Below are positions 1 through 6,658 of a stretch of 25,537 bases of DNA, piece by piece. The first letter of the stretch is position 1; every line of letters begins with the position of its first letter. The stretch lies in the NCBI GenBank assembly GCA_902475005.1, contig CABRXV010000027.1, forward strand, positions 1-25,537, given 5' to 3'. The notes under the pieces are model-generated. The model ran no database searches and was not told where the DNA came from. It saw only the letters and a list, made by a program, of their open reading frames with translations. Both the position numbers and the translations under genes were made by a program. This DNA comes from CABRXV01 sp900754955 (GTDB lineage Bacteria; Actinomycetota; Coriobacteriia; Coriobacteriales; Eggerthellaceae).

Positions 1-66
1 GCGCAGCGGGAGCGCAGGTGCCTTACAAGCACAAGGTCGGGGGTTCAAATCCCTCACCGACCACCA
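1..66 (+). tRNA. tRNA-Val (anticodon UAC), 5' end cut by window edge
   Basis: The visible part runs from the D-arm (GCGC stem, loop AGCGGGA, GCGC stem) through an anticodon arm with GUGC/GCAC stem and loop CUUACAA. It continues with a T-arm containing GGUUCAAAU and the 3' acceptor strand ACCGACC, discriminator A and an encoded CCA. The central loop triplet is TAC, which reads GUA (valine). The acceptor partner GGUCGGU and about two more bases (roughly nine nucleotides in all) lie left of the window, so the gene is partial here. Confidence 0.93.
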
Positions 67-74
67 TCAAACGC

Positions 75-101
75 AAAAGCCAGGCATCGCCAGGCTTTTT
101 T
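75..101 (+). terminator. Rho-independent terminator of tRNA-Val
   Basis: AAAAGCC and GGCTTTT arms enclose an inner GGC-ATC-GCC stem with one A-A mismatch, followed directly by a run of six T. It begins nine bases after the tRNA CCA end and so terminates the tRNA transcript. Confidence 0.85.
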
Positions 102-103
102 CG

Positions 104-137
104 CAGGAGGGGTGTTTCACGTGAAACACCCCTCCTG
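104..137. promoter_or_regulatory. parS: parS centromere-like site inside a perfect 34-bp palindrome
   Basis: Positions 113-128 read TGTTTCACGTGAAACA. This matches the conserved bacterial parS consensus TGTTNCACGTGAAACA at every position, the site bound by ParB/Spo0J for chromosome segregation. The palindrome continues without mismatch nine bases outward on both sides (CAGGAGGGG at 104-112 and CCCCTCCTG at 129-137). The symmetrical unit is therefore 34 bp, more than twice the usual parS length. The T-rich stretch after it (138-144) means the RNA form could also act as a second terminator behind tRNA-Val. parS sites usually cluster near the replication origin, so this region is probably origin-proximal (inference). 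Confidence 0.9.
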
Positions 138-405
138 TTGTTTTCGGGCGGTGCCCGACAATGGTTGACGCCACGTTTTGATCGCATGCAGCTATGCCGC
201 TGCAAGATGCGCGCCATGTGCGTGCCATGTTTTCGCATGAACCGCGCAAGCTCGGTGCATGATCGCGTCAAGTTCCGCGATCGCTTGTTTCAGGTATGTG
301 TGAGGAGCGCGCACGCCGCGTGATGCGCGCATGTTGGGATGTTGCTTTATTTCTGCTTGAATGTCCGCTCACGATAGCTCCGCCGAACGATGTCAGGAGG
401 AGCGA
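138..405 (+). other. Untranslated region upstream of the pilus operon
   Basis: No reading frame in this stretch resembles a protein. It must hold the promoter and leader of the pilus operon. A TTGACG hexamer at 165-170 is the best -35-like word, but no well-spaced -10 partner is convincing. The cpaB ribosome-binding site AGGAGG lies close to the right end (about 395-400). Confidence 0.4.
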
Positions 406-1128
406 ATGAAACGGAACAGATCGCTCGTGTTCGGCCTTGCGTGCGGATTGCTGTGCATGGCGTGCGTGGGGCTGTACATTGCGAGCGTTAACGAGCAGGC
501 CGAAGCAGCGCGTGCGGACGCCCTTGCGCGCTACGGAGGCGATCAGGTCGACGCGTGCGTTGCAAAGCGCGATGTGGCTGCAGGCGAAACCATTACGGAA
601 GCGGATGTTGAGGTGAGACAGTGGGTCGTCGACCTGCTTCCGCCGGGCGCGCTTACCGCTGCGCAGGACGTGGTGGGGAAACAGGCATCTGCGAGCATTC
701 TCGAAGGCGAGGTCATCACCGAGCATCGTCTCGGGGCGACCGAGGCTTCCATTGAAGTTCCAGATGGGCTGACCGCCGTAAGCGTGCCCGCCCGCGACGT
801 GCAGGCTGTCGGAGGGGCGTTGGCGGCCGGCATGCGCGCCGACGTGTACGCGATCGGTTCAACGGAAACCGCCAAGCTCGCATCGCAGGCGCTCATTGTG
901 GCGACAAGCGCTTCCGAGGGCGCCTCGTCGTCGGAGGTTTCCTGGATCACGCTTGCGGTGGTGCCTTCTGCGGTTGAAGAACTCGTCTCAGCTGCCCAGA
1001 ATCTCGATCTCTACTTCGTTCTCCCTTCCGAGGCGGGCTCTGCGAACGCAGAGAAAGACGACGCGACGGACGAGAAACCGGATAAAGCCCCTGGGGACTC
1101 CTCGCCGGATGGAGGAGATGCGCTATGA
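406..1128 (+). CDS. cpaB: CpaB/RcpC-like Tad pilus assembly protein (SAF domain)
   Basis: A 240-residue protein. The basic N-terminus (MKRNR) precedes one hydrophobic segment (about residues 6-28) acting as an uncleaved anchor or signal. The extracytoplasmic part contains a SAF-type repeat: CVAKRDVAAGETITEADVEV near residues 48-68, then LLPPGALTAAQDVVGKQA and a second beta block around SVPARDVQAVGGALAAGMRADVY. This is the layout of CpaB/RcpC, which in Gram-negatives works with the secretin. No secretin is encoded here, as expected in a Gram-positive, so it probably shapes the cell-wall passage of the pilus (inference). The C-terminus is acidic and low-complexity (EKDDATDEKPDKAPGD). The ATG at 406 is chosen because AGGAGG sits just upstream; an in-frame ATG at 361 has no such site. 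Its stop overlaps the cpaE start by four bases. Confidence 0.85.
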   Translation: MKRNRSLVFGLACGLLCMACVGLYIASVNEQAEAARADALARYGGDQVDACVAKRDVAAGETITEADVEVRQWVVDLLPPGALTAAQDVVGKQASASILEGEVITEHRLGATEASIEVPDGLTAVSVPARDVQAVGGALAAGMRADVYAIGSTETAKLASQALIVATSASEGASSSEVSWITLAVVPSAVEELVSAAQNLDLYFVLPSEAGSANAEKDDATDEKPDKAPGDSSPDGGDAL

Positions 1129-2498
1129 GCAGGATCGTCCTATGCGCCGACGCTTCGAGCCTCGGCCATCCCGAGCTCATCGGGCTCGGCGACGTTTCCC
1201 TCGAGACGGTGCCGTGGCTCGTTTCCCATTCGGTCGCCGAGGAGGCGCGCGCGTATCTGCGCGCCACGCCCGGTGTGGAAGAGGTGTGGGTCGCCTCGTC
1301 TGACGACATGGATGCATTCAACGTGGCAGCTGCGCTGAGAAAGGACAATCCCGCCCGCCGCGTGTTTCTCATTCTGTTCGAGATGTCGGGATCTGCGCTG
1401 AGCCGAGCGGAAGCGGCGGATGTCAGCGGCGTGCTCTCGAAACAGGGTCTTGCGCGGCGGTTCGCCTTGGAGCAGCGTCGCTATGCCGCACTGAGCTCGT
1501 CGGGCAGCGTTTCCGCGTCTGAGCGTGCAGCTGCTTGCAGCGAAGTGAAGAGAGATGTGGTTGCGCTGCGGGAAGAGACAGCGCCGTATGGTGCCGACGC
1601 GAATCAGGGTGCGGCGAACGGGGGAGGTTCTACTGATGAGAATCTTCGGGACTCACCTGCGTTTCTGCTGAGCGTCGTCGGGGGAGGCGGTGGCGTGGGA
1701 AAGAGCGCGGTGTCGGCCGTGGCAGCGCATATCCTTGCTTCCCGAGGACTTCGCGTTCTGCTGATCGACTGCGATCTTCAGTTTGGAGACCTCCACCACC
1801 TCATGGGCCTTGACGAGCCGGCGACGATCGACGCAGTTCTTGACGGGCGACTTGAAGATGCTCTCGCATCTCGGGAGCGCGGCCGCGTCCAGCTTCTCGC
1901 GGCACCACGGAACATGGAGCAGGCGGAAGCCGTCGAGCCGATGCTGGCGCGTGTGATCGAAGCGGCCCGTCGGGTTTTTGACGTCGTGGTTGCCAATACG
2001 GGTTCCGGTTGGGGCGAATCCCATGCCGTTCTTCTCGAGCAGAGTTCGCGTGTGCTGTTTCTCGTTGATCAGCGTTCGTCGTCGGTGCGCGCGTGCCGGC
2101 ATGCGGTTGACCTGTGCATGAGGTGCGGTATCGCAACGGGTTCGTTCGTCTACGCAGTCAATCGGTGTTCGCGCAATGCTCTCTTCACCTCCATCGACGT
2201 GTCGTGCGCATTGCAGGGTGCCCATGTGCTCGAACTCAAAGACGGCGGCGACGAGGTCGAGGAGCTACTCGGCACGGGTTCGGTGGCCGAACTTGCGGCC
2301 GGCCGCAACGATTTGTGCGCGAGCGTGGAGGCGGCGCTTGACGAGTTGCTGCCGATCTCGCTGCAGAGGGCCAGCGGGCGGCAGGTGCCCGATAGCTATG
2401 CAGGTTCTTTCGGGGGCGCGCGCCGTAAGCCTCGGCGCAAGCGTCGAGGACGGCGCGGCGCCGCAGCGCATCGCGGCGAATCGGAGGTGATGGCATGA
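1125..2498 (+). CDS. cpaE: CpaE-like ParA/MinD-family ATPase of the Tad system
   Basis: A 457-residue protein. The N-terminal part (about 1-120) is a degenerate receiver-like region (VWVASSDDMDAFNVA, VSGVLSKQGLARRF). A linker leads to a ParA/MinD-type fold from about residue 180: FLLSVVGGGGGVGKSAVS (P-loop near 186-194), LLIDCDLQFGDLHHLMGL, and VLFLVDQRSSSVRACRHAVDL. CpaE proteins localise the Tad machine in the cell. Two catalytic features look weak: the signature lysine of the deviant Walker A (KGGxGK) is glycine here, and the later VVVANTG strand lacks the usual aspartate. The C-terminus is strongly basic (RRKPRRKRRGRRG). It starts by a four-base ATGA overlap with cpaB and ends by the same kind of overlap with cpaF, so translation is probably coupled. 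Confidence 0.85.
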   Translation: MSRIVLCADASSLGHPELIGLGDVSLETVPWLVSHSVAEEARAYLRATPGVEEVWVASSDDMDAFNVAAALRKDNPARRVFLILFEMSGSALSRAEAADVSGVLSKQGLARRFALEQRRYAALSSSGSVSASERAAACSEVKRDVVALREETAPYGADANQGAANGGGSTDENLRDSPAFLLSVVGGGGGVGKSAVSAVAAHILASRGLRVLLIDCDLQFGDLHHLMGLDEPATIDAVLDGRLEDALASRERGRVQLLAAPRNMEQAEAVEPMLARVIEAARRVFDVVVANTGSGWGESHAVLLEQSSRVLFLVDQRSSSVRACRHAVDLCMRCGIATGSFVYAVNRCSRNALFTSIDVSCALQGAHVLELKDGGDEVEELLGTGSVAELAAGRNDLCASVEAALDELLPISLQRASGRQVPDSYAGSFGGARRKPRRKRRGRRGAAAHRGESEVMA

Positions 2499-3814
2499 CC
2501 TTTCTCGAGCGCGTGCAGGCAGTTGAAGCGGCGAGGGGCGATGGGCGCGCGGTTTCGACGCGCTTGTCGATCGACGATCTCAGGCGCGAAGTCGGGAGGC
2601 GGATGCCGTTCGAACAGGTGGCGTCCGTTATGGCGGAAAACCCCGAGCGTGCGCGCAACGAGCTGCGTGCCGTGTGTCGCGAAGTTCTTTCCGAACGAGC
2701 GTACAGTCTCCCTGCACACGAGCAGCAGCGCATGATCGACGAGTTTGTCGACGTCGTGTTTGGCATGGGCCCTATTGAAGAGCTTGTGGAAGACGAGACG
2801 GTGACCGAGATCATGGTCAACGGCGCGCGAAGCATCTATTACGAGCGCAACGGCAAGCTCGAGCGTAGCGACCTGTCGTTTGAGAGCGACGAGCAGGTTC
2901 GCGTGCTCATCGATCGCATCATCGGGCCGTTGGGGAGGCGCATCGACGAGTCGTCGCCCATGGTAGATGCGCGTCTGCCCCAGGGGCATCGCGTGAATGC
3001 GGTGATTCCGCCTTTGGCGCTCGACGGGCCCCATGTGACAATTCGCTCTTTTTCTCGGCGCGTGATGATGCTCGACGAGATGGTTGAGCGCGGTTCGTTC
3101 GGCGAGGACGTGAAGGCGCTGTTCGAGCTGCTCGTCAAACTTCGCAAAAACGTGGTGGTGTCGGGTGGTACGGGAAGCGGCAAAACAACGCTCTTGAACG
3201 CGCTGTCGTGCCTTATCGGGCGCGATGAGCGCGTGATAACAATTGAGGATTCGGCAGAGCTGAAGTTTTCGGATCATCCTCATATCGTTCGGTTGGAGGC
3301 GCGCCCGCGCAATGCCGAGGGAGAGGGCGAAGTGACGATCAGGTCGCTCGTGATAAACGCGCTGCGCATGCGCCCCGATCGCATCATCGTCGGCGAGTGC
3401 CGTGGTGGCGAGGCGCTTGACATGCTCCAGTCGATGAACACGGGACACGACGGATCGCTTACGACGCTGCACGCGAATTCGCCGCAAGACGTCGTTGATC
3501 GTATGACCACGATGGTGCGCTACGCCGTCGACCTTCCGATCGATGCGATTGAGGCGCAGATCGGAAATGCATTCGACGTCATCGTGCAGGTGTCGCGCGC
3601 ACCAGGCGGGATGCGCATCGTCTCGGGGATTGCGGAGGTTTTCTTCGAGCGTGCGACTCGCCGCTGTTCGGTGGAGTGTCTGTACGAGCGCGACCCGTTC
3701 GGGTTGTGTGACCGGTGGGTGAAGACGCCGAGCTGCATCGAGGAGGCAATGCAGCGTGGACTTATGACACGGGAGGAGGCGGATCGATGGAGGCAACGAT
3801 GCTCTGGGGCGTAG
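2495..3814 (+). CDS. cpaF: CpaF/TadA secretion ATPase
   Basis: A 439-residue hexameric type II/IV secretion-type ATPase that powers pilin assembly at the cytoplasmic membrane. The N-terminal domain includes GPIEELVEDETVTEIMVNG, typical of CpaF. The P-loop GGTGSGKTT is at residues 224-232. The Asp box region is ITIEDSAELKF, the Walker B region RPDRIIVGECRGGEAL has Glu301, and the His box is TGHDGSLTTLHANS (about 316-329). All catalytic motifs are intact and the length is normal for the family. ATGA overlap with cpaE; its 3' end overlaps the start of tadB by 28 bases. Confidence 0.96.
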   Translation: MTFLERVQAVEAARGDGRAVSTRLSIDDLRREVGRRMPFEQVASVMAENPERARNELRAVCREVLSERAYSLPAHEQQRMIDEFVDVVFGMGPIEELVEDETVTEIMVNGARSIYYERNGKLERSDLSFESDEQVRVLIDRIIGPLGRRIDESSPMVDARLPQGHRVNAVIPPLALDGPHVTIRSFSRRVMMLDEMVERGSFGEDVKALFELLVKLRKNVVVSGGTGSGKTTLLNALSCLIGRDERVITIEDSAELKFSDHPHIVRLEARPRNAEGEGEVTIRSLVINALRMRPDRIIVGECRGGEALDMLQSMNTGHDGSLTTLHANSPQDVVDRMTTMVRYAVDLPIDAIEAQIGNAFDVIVQVSRAPGGMRIVSGIAEVFFERATRRCSVECLYERDPFGLCDRWVKTPSCIEEAMQRGLMTREEADRWRQRCSGA

Positions 3815-4755
3815 CGGCTGCGCTCGCGGGACTCGCGTCAGGCGTTGCGATTGGACGTGCGGTTGGGAGTTTCATCCGTCGCCGACGCGTTGCGGCTTCG
3901 ATTGCGGAATCGGGCCAGGGCAATGCGCTGGCGCCCTTTCGCAGGGGTCTGGCGCCCGTCGTCCCCCTCGCGCGTCTCCTCATGCGGCTGGACGCTGTCG
4001 GAAAGGTCGCGCGAGATCTGTCGACGTTGACGGGCGGAGGCGCATCGCGCGAGGCGAGCGTCGCCGCTCTGTCGTGGGTTGCGTGTGCCGTATTGGCGGC
4101 AGGTGCGGCCTCGAGTGCGATGTCGTCTTCGGCGGTATGCGGTATCGCCGTGGGATGTTGCGTCGCTTTCGCTGTTTTTGCCGCTGTGCGCAGCTGGCAG
4201 GAAAAGCGTGTCGTCGCTATGCGCGAGGCGGTTCCCGATGTGCTCCGCGCGATGGAATCGTGCTTTCGTGCGGGGCTTTCGCTTTCGCAGACGCTCGGTC
4301 AGGTGTCGCGAGAAGCTGCTGGCCCTTTGGGGTCGTTGTTCGGTGTCGCGGCGCGTCATCTCGAAATGGGCGGAACGCCCGGGGAGGCGCTCGCCGTCCT
4401 GCGCGGCAACCGACGCGTACCCGAGCTTTCCTTTGTCGCTGTGGCGCTTGACGTGCAGCACCAATGCGGCGGAAGCATCGCGCCCGTTCTCGCGTCTGCG
4501 CGCGAGGCGGTGGAAAGCGATCTGGAACTCATGCGCTCGTTGCGCGTTCAGACGGCGCAGGCGAAGCTGTCTGCGCAGATCGTCACGATCATGCCGTTTG
4601 TTCTGATTGCACTGTTCTCCTTGATCAGCAGCGACTTTCTGTCGCCGTTCTTCGGCAGTGCTGCCGGCGTAGCCTTGCTGGCTCTTGCGCTGGGCATGCA
4701 GGCGGCTGGCGTGCTCACGGTACGTCATATGCTGCGCGCGGGGTCTGAGGCGTGA
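3787..4755 (+). CDS. tadB: TadB inner-membrane platform protein (T2SSF family)
   Basis: A 322-residue membrane protein. Hydrophobic segments occur at the N-terminus (LWGVAAALAGLASGVAIG) and mid-protein (VACAVLAAGAAS and CGIAVGCCVAFAVFAAV). A cytoplasmic T2SSF domain follows (VPDVLRAMESCFRAGLSLSQTL ... GGTPGEALAVL ... CGGSIAPVLASA), then two C-terminal segments (IVTIMPFVLIALFSLIS and GVALLALALGMQAAGVL). It should form the platform that couples CpaF to pilin extraction, together with TadC. The ATG at 3787 is preferred because GGGAGGAGG precedes it by a few bases, inside the cpaF 3' end. An in-frame ATG at 3799 is a possible alternative. Confidence 0.9.
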   Translation: MEATMLWGVAAALAGLASGVAIGRAVGSFIRRRRVAASIAESGQGNALAPFRRGLAPVVPLARLLMRLDAVGKVARDLSTLTGGGASREASVAALSWVACAVLAAGAASSAMSSSAVCGIAVGCCVAFAVFAAVRSWQEKRVVAMREAVPDVLRAMESCFRAGLSLSQTLGQVSREAAGPLGSLFGVAARHLEMGGTPGEALAVLRGNRRVPELSFVAVALDVQHQCGGSIAPVLASAREAVESDLELMRSLRVQTAQAKLSAQIVTIMPFVLIALFSLISSDFLSPFFGSAAGVALLALALGMQAAGVLTVRHMLRAGSEA

Positions 4756-4761
4756 TGGGCC

Positions 4762-5697
4762 ATGTACGAGATGGGATTGGCATGTGCCGGCATGGTGTGT
4801 GCGGGCGGCGCGGGTCTGGGTTTGTGGAGCGCGTATGAGCAGGCGGCACGGCGCGCACGGCTGAGAAGAGTGGTGCGGGCCCTGGGGACGTCGATGGCGT
4901 CTCGGGCGCTTACGTCGGATGAGGGGGCCTTTGCGCGGTTCGTTTTGGATCGTGCGGGGATGATCAGTCGATCGCGGAGGATGGGTCGAGGTCCGGTGCT
5001 GGCTCGCGGTGTGCTCGCCCGTTCGCGCTGGTTCGACCGAAGCAGCACGTTCGCCGGGCTTCGGGGCGAGGTGTCGACGGAGGGCTTCTGCGAAGCGCGC
5101 ATGCGCTTTGCGCTGGCTGGATGTGTGGGCGGCATCGTGTGCGGGGCGCTCGTGTCGGATGCGCTTGCTATGCTGCTCGGGCTTGCGGGGCTCGCTGCGG
5201 GCTGGCGATGCGCCTCGTCGGCTGTTCATCGACGGATGGCGTATCGCGCATGCGAGATGGAGCGTCATCTGCCTGAAATGCTCGATGTTGTGGCGCTCGG
5301 TATGCGCAGCGGGCTTTCGTTCGATCGCAGCCTCGCTCTTTACGCGGAACATTTCGATTCGCTGTTGTCCCGCGCTTTTGAAAACGCTCGGCAGCAGTGG
5401 CTGTGCGGATTGCTGAGCAGGGACGAAGCTCTGCGCAGTATCGCCTGCTCATATGATTCGTCGCTGCTGGGCCGCGTGGTTGAAACGATGGTCCGATCGC
5501 TTCGCTTCGGATCTTCCATGGTCGAGTCTCTCGAATCTGCGGCGCGGGAATCGCGCATGGCGTATCGCGCGCGCAGGCAGGAGCAAGTTGCCAAGGCGCC
5601 GGTAAAGATGATGGTGCCCACGGGGACGCTCATTCTGCCCGCGATGCTGATTATGGTGCTCGGCCCCGTGCTGCTCGAAATGGCAGGTGGATTCTGA
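4762..5697 (+). CDS. tadC: TadC inner-membrane platform protein (T2SSF family)
   Basis: A 311-residue membrane protein paired with TadB. It has an N-terminal hydrophobic segment (GLACAGMVCAGGAGLGLW) and a central membrane pair (LAGCVGGIVCGALVSDALAMLLGLAGLAAG). The T2SSF domain follows (MERHLPEMLDVVALGMRSG, FDRSLALYAEHF, MVRSLRFGSSMVESLES), then a C-terminal membrane segment (LILPAMLIMVLGPVLLEM). It starts six bases after the tadB stop; the ribosome-binding site is weak, suggesting coupling to tadB. Its TGA overlaps by one base an ATG at 5697 (see the overlapping Flp-like frame). Confidence 0.9.
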   Translation: MYEMGLACAGMVCAGGAGLGLWSAYEQAARRARLRRVVRALGTSMASRALTSDEGAFARFVLDRAGMISRSRRMGRGPVLARGVLARSRWFDRSSTFAGLRGEVSTEGFCEARMRFALAGCVGGIVCGALVSDALAMLLGLAGLAAGWRCASSAVHRRMAYRACEMERHLPEMLDVVALGMRSGLSFDRSLALYAEHFDSLLSRAFENARQQWLCGLLSRDEALRSIACSYDSSLLGRVVETMVRSLRFGSSMVESLESAARESRMAYRARRQEQVAKAPVKMMVPTGTLILPAMLIMVLGPVLLEMAGGF

Positions 5698-6128
5698 TGA
5701 GAAAGGAGTTCGGCAATGAGAAAGACGCGGAAGTCGTGGAGGGAGCAGGTGCGCGATCGTTCGCTTGCTCTGTGGTGCTCCCTCAGAACGAAGCTCGCAT
5801 GCGAGCGGGGGCAGGGGACGACGGAGTACGCGATTCTGGTGGGAGTGCTCGTCGTCATCGCGATCATCGCCATCACGGTGTTTCGTCCGAAACTTCAAGA
5901 GCTCTGGAACGCCATTGCCGAAGGCATCAACAGCTTGTAGCGGGAGATGCGGGCCAGGCGACGGTCGAGTACGTCCTGCTGCTGGCGGCGTTTTTGTGCG
6001 TGGTGGTTGCGCTTGGGATGCTGGCTCAGCGCCTCGATGCGGGCATGTTCGTCGATCATGCGCTTTCGTCGGCATCCCACCATGTTCAGATGTCCGCGGG
6101 ATGGCTCGCTGACGTGTTCAGCTTCTGA
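5697..6128 (+). CDS. Second Flp-like pilin segment in a frame overlapping flp; start uncertain
   Basis: Only the 3' part, from about 5940 to the stop, looks like protein. It reads AGDAG|QATVEYVLLLAAFLC and then VVVALGMLAQRLDAG, with the same G|xxxxEY prepilin signal as Flp, a hydrophobic helix and a short tail ending WLADVFSF. No ATG, GTG or TTG lies in this frame between 5799 and the hydrophobic helix. The only in-frame start with a ribosome-binding-like site is ATG 5697 (AGGTGG upstream, TGATG overlap with tadC). That would give a 143-residue protein whose first 80 residues are flp read in another frame and resemble nothing. Other possibilities are a lost base (one extra G after 5949 would give a frame starting MRGQATVEY at 5947), a frameshift near the flp stop, or a non-standard start. 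The coordinates give the maximal frame. Confidence 0.45.
   Translation: MRKEFGNEKDAEVVEGAGARSFACSVVLPQNEARMRAGAGDDGVRDSGGSARRHRDHRHHGVSSETSRALERHCRRHQQLVAGDAGQATVEYVLLLAAFLCVVVALGMLAQRLDAGMFVDHALSSASHHVQMSAGWLADVFSF
5716..5940 (+). CDS. flp: Flp-family type IVb pilin
   Basis: A 74-residue prepilin. A basic leader of 32 residues ends in CERG, and the mature start is QGTTEYAILVGVLVV. This gives the class motif G|xxxxEY with Gly32, Glu at +5 and Tyr at +6. A single hydrophobic helix (ILVGVLVVIAIIAITVF) and a short tail (ELWNAIAEGINSL) follow. It is the likely major pilin, cleaved by a prepilin peptidase that must be encoded elsewhere. AAAGGAG at about 5701-5707 lies eight bases before the ATG. 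It stands 18 bases after tadC and is contained within another open frame (5697-6128). Confidence 0.9.
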   Translation: MRKTRKSWREQVRDRSLALWCSLRTKLACERGQGTTEYAILVGVLVVIAIIAITVFRPKLQELWNAIAEGINSL

Positions 6129-6139
6129 TCGGAGGGCTT

Positions 6140-6658
6140 ATGGCTGCGCGCTTGCGAAATCTACTGCGAAAGATGGGGGACGAAGAGGGGCAGGCGATCG
6201 TCGAGGCAGCGTTCGCGCTGCCGATTCTTCTCTGCGGATTGCTCTTGCTGCTGCAGCCGGGGATCGTGCTGTATGACCGCATAGCCATGCAGGGCGCCGC
6301 TGCCGAGGGATGCCGTTTGCTGGCTACGTCTTCTGAGGGGGATGCGGCGGTTTGCGAGGAGTACGTGAAACGAAGGCTGGGGTCGGTGCCCCAGCACGAT
6401 TTGTTCCACGTGCACCGACCTTCCTGTACGTGGCGGGTCGAGCTTTCCGGCAACGAGCAGTCGTCCGAGGTGGCCGTTTCCATTTCGACGGAGCTCAAGC
6501 CCCTGCCTCTGATAGGGCTGGGAGCTGGTTTGCTCGGCATGACGAACGATGAGGGGAACTTTGAGGTGCGTGTCGAGGAGCACGCCTCCGTCCAGCCCGC
6601 ATGGGCGGATGAGGACGGAAGCCGCAATCCACAAGATTGGATAGGGTCATGGGTATGA
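6140..6658 (+). CDS. TadE-like pseudopilin
   Basis: A 172-residue protein. A short basic leader (MAARLRNLLRKMGDEEG) is followed by QAIVEAAFALPILLCGLLLL. This gives a prepilin-type site after Gly17 with Glu at +5 (Glu22), then one membrane helix and an extracytoplasmic domain with RIAMQGAAAEGCRLLA, as in TadE-like proteins. Cys residues in the domain (AEGCR, AVCEE, PSCTW) could form disulfides. It is likely a minor pseudopilin needed for assembly. GGAGGG precedes the ATG by a few bases. It follows the second Flp-like segment by 11 bases, and its stop overlaps the next gene. Confidence 0.82.
   Translation: MAARLRNLLRKMGDEEGQAIVEAAFALPILLCGLLLLLQPGIVLYDRIAMQGAAAEGCRLLATSSEGDAAVCEEYVKRRLGSVPQHDLFHVHRPSCTWRVELSGNEQSSEVAVSISTELKPLPLIGLGAGLLGMTNDEGNFEVRVEEHASVQPAWADEDGSRNPQDWIGSWV

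Noticed and set aside
18..323. Open frame running through the tRNA-Val end, terminator and parS palindrome
   Set aside because: It begins inside the tRNA and crosses a terminator and a palindrome, and the translation has no protein-like features.
6402..6417. Second parS-like sequence TGTTCCACGTGCACCG
   Set aside because: Only 13 of 16 consensus bases match, the right half is broken, and it lies inside a TadE-like coding sequence.
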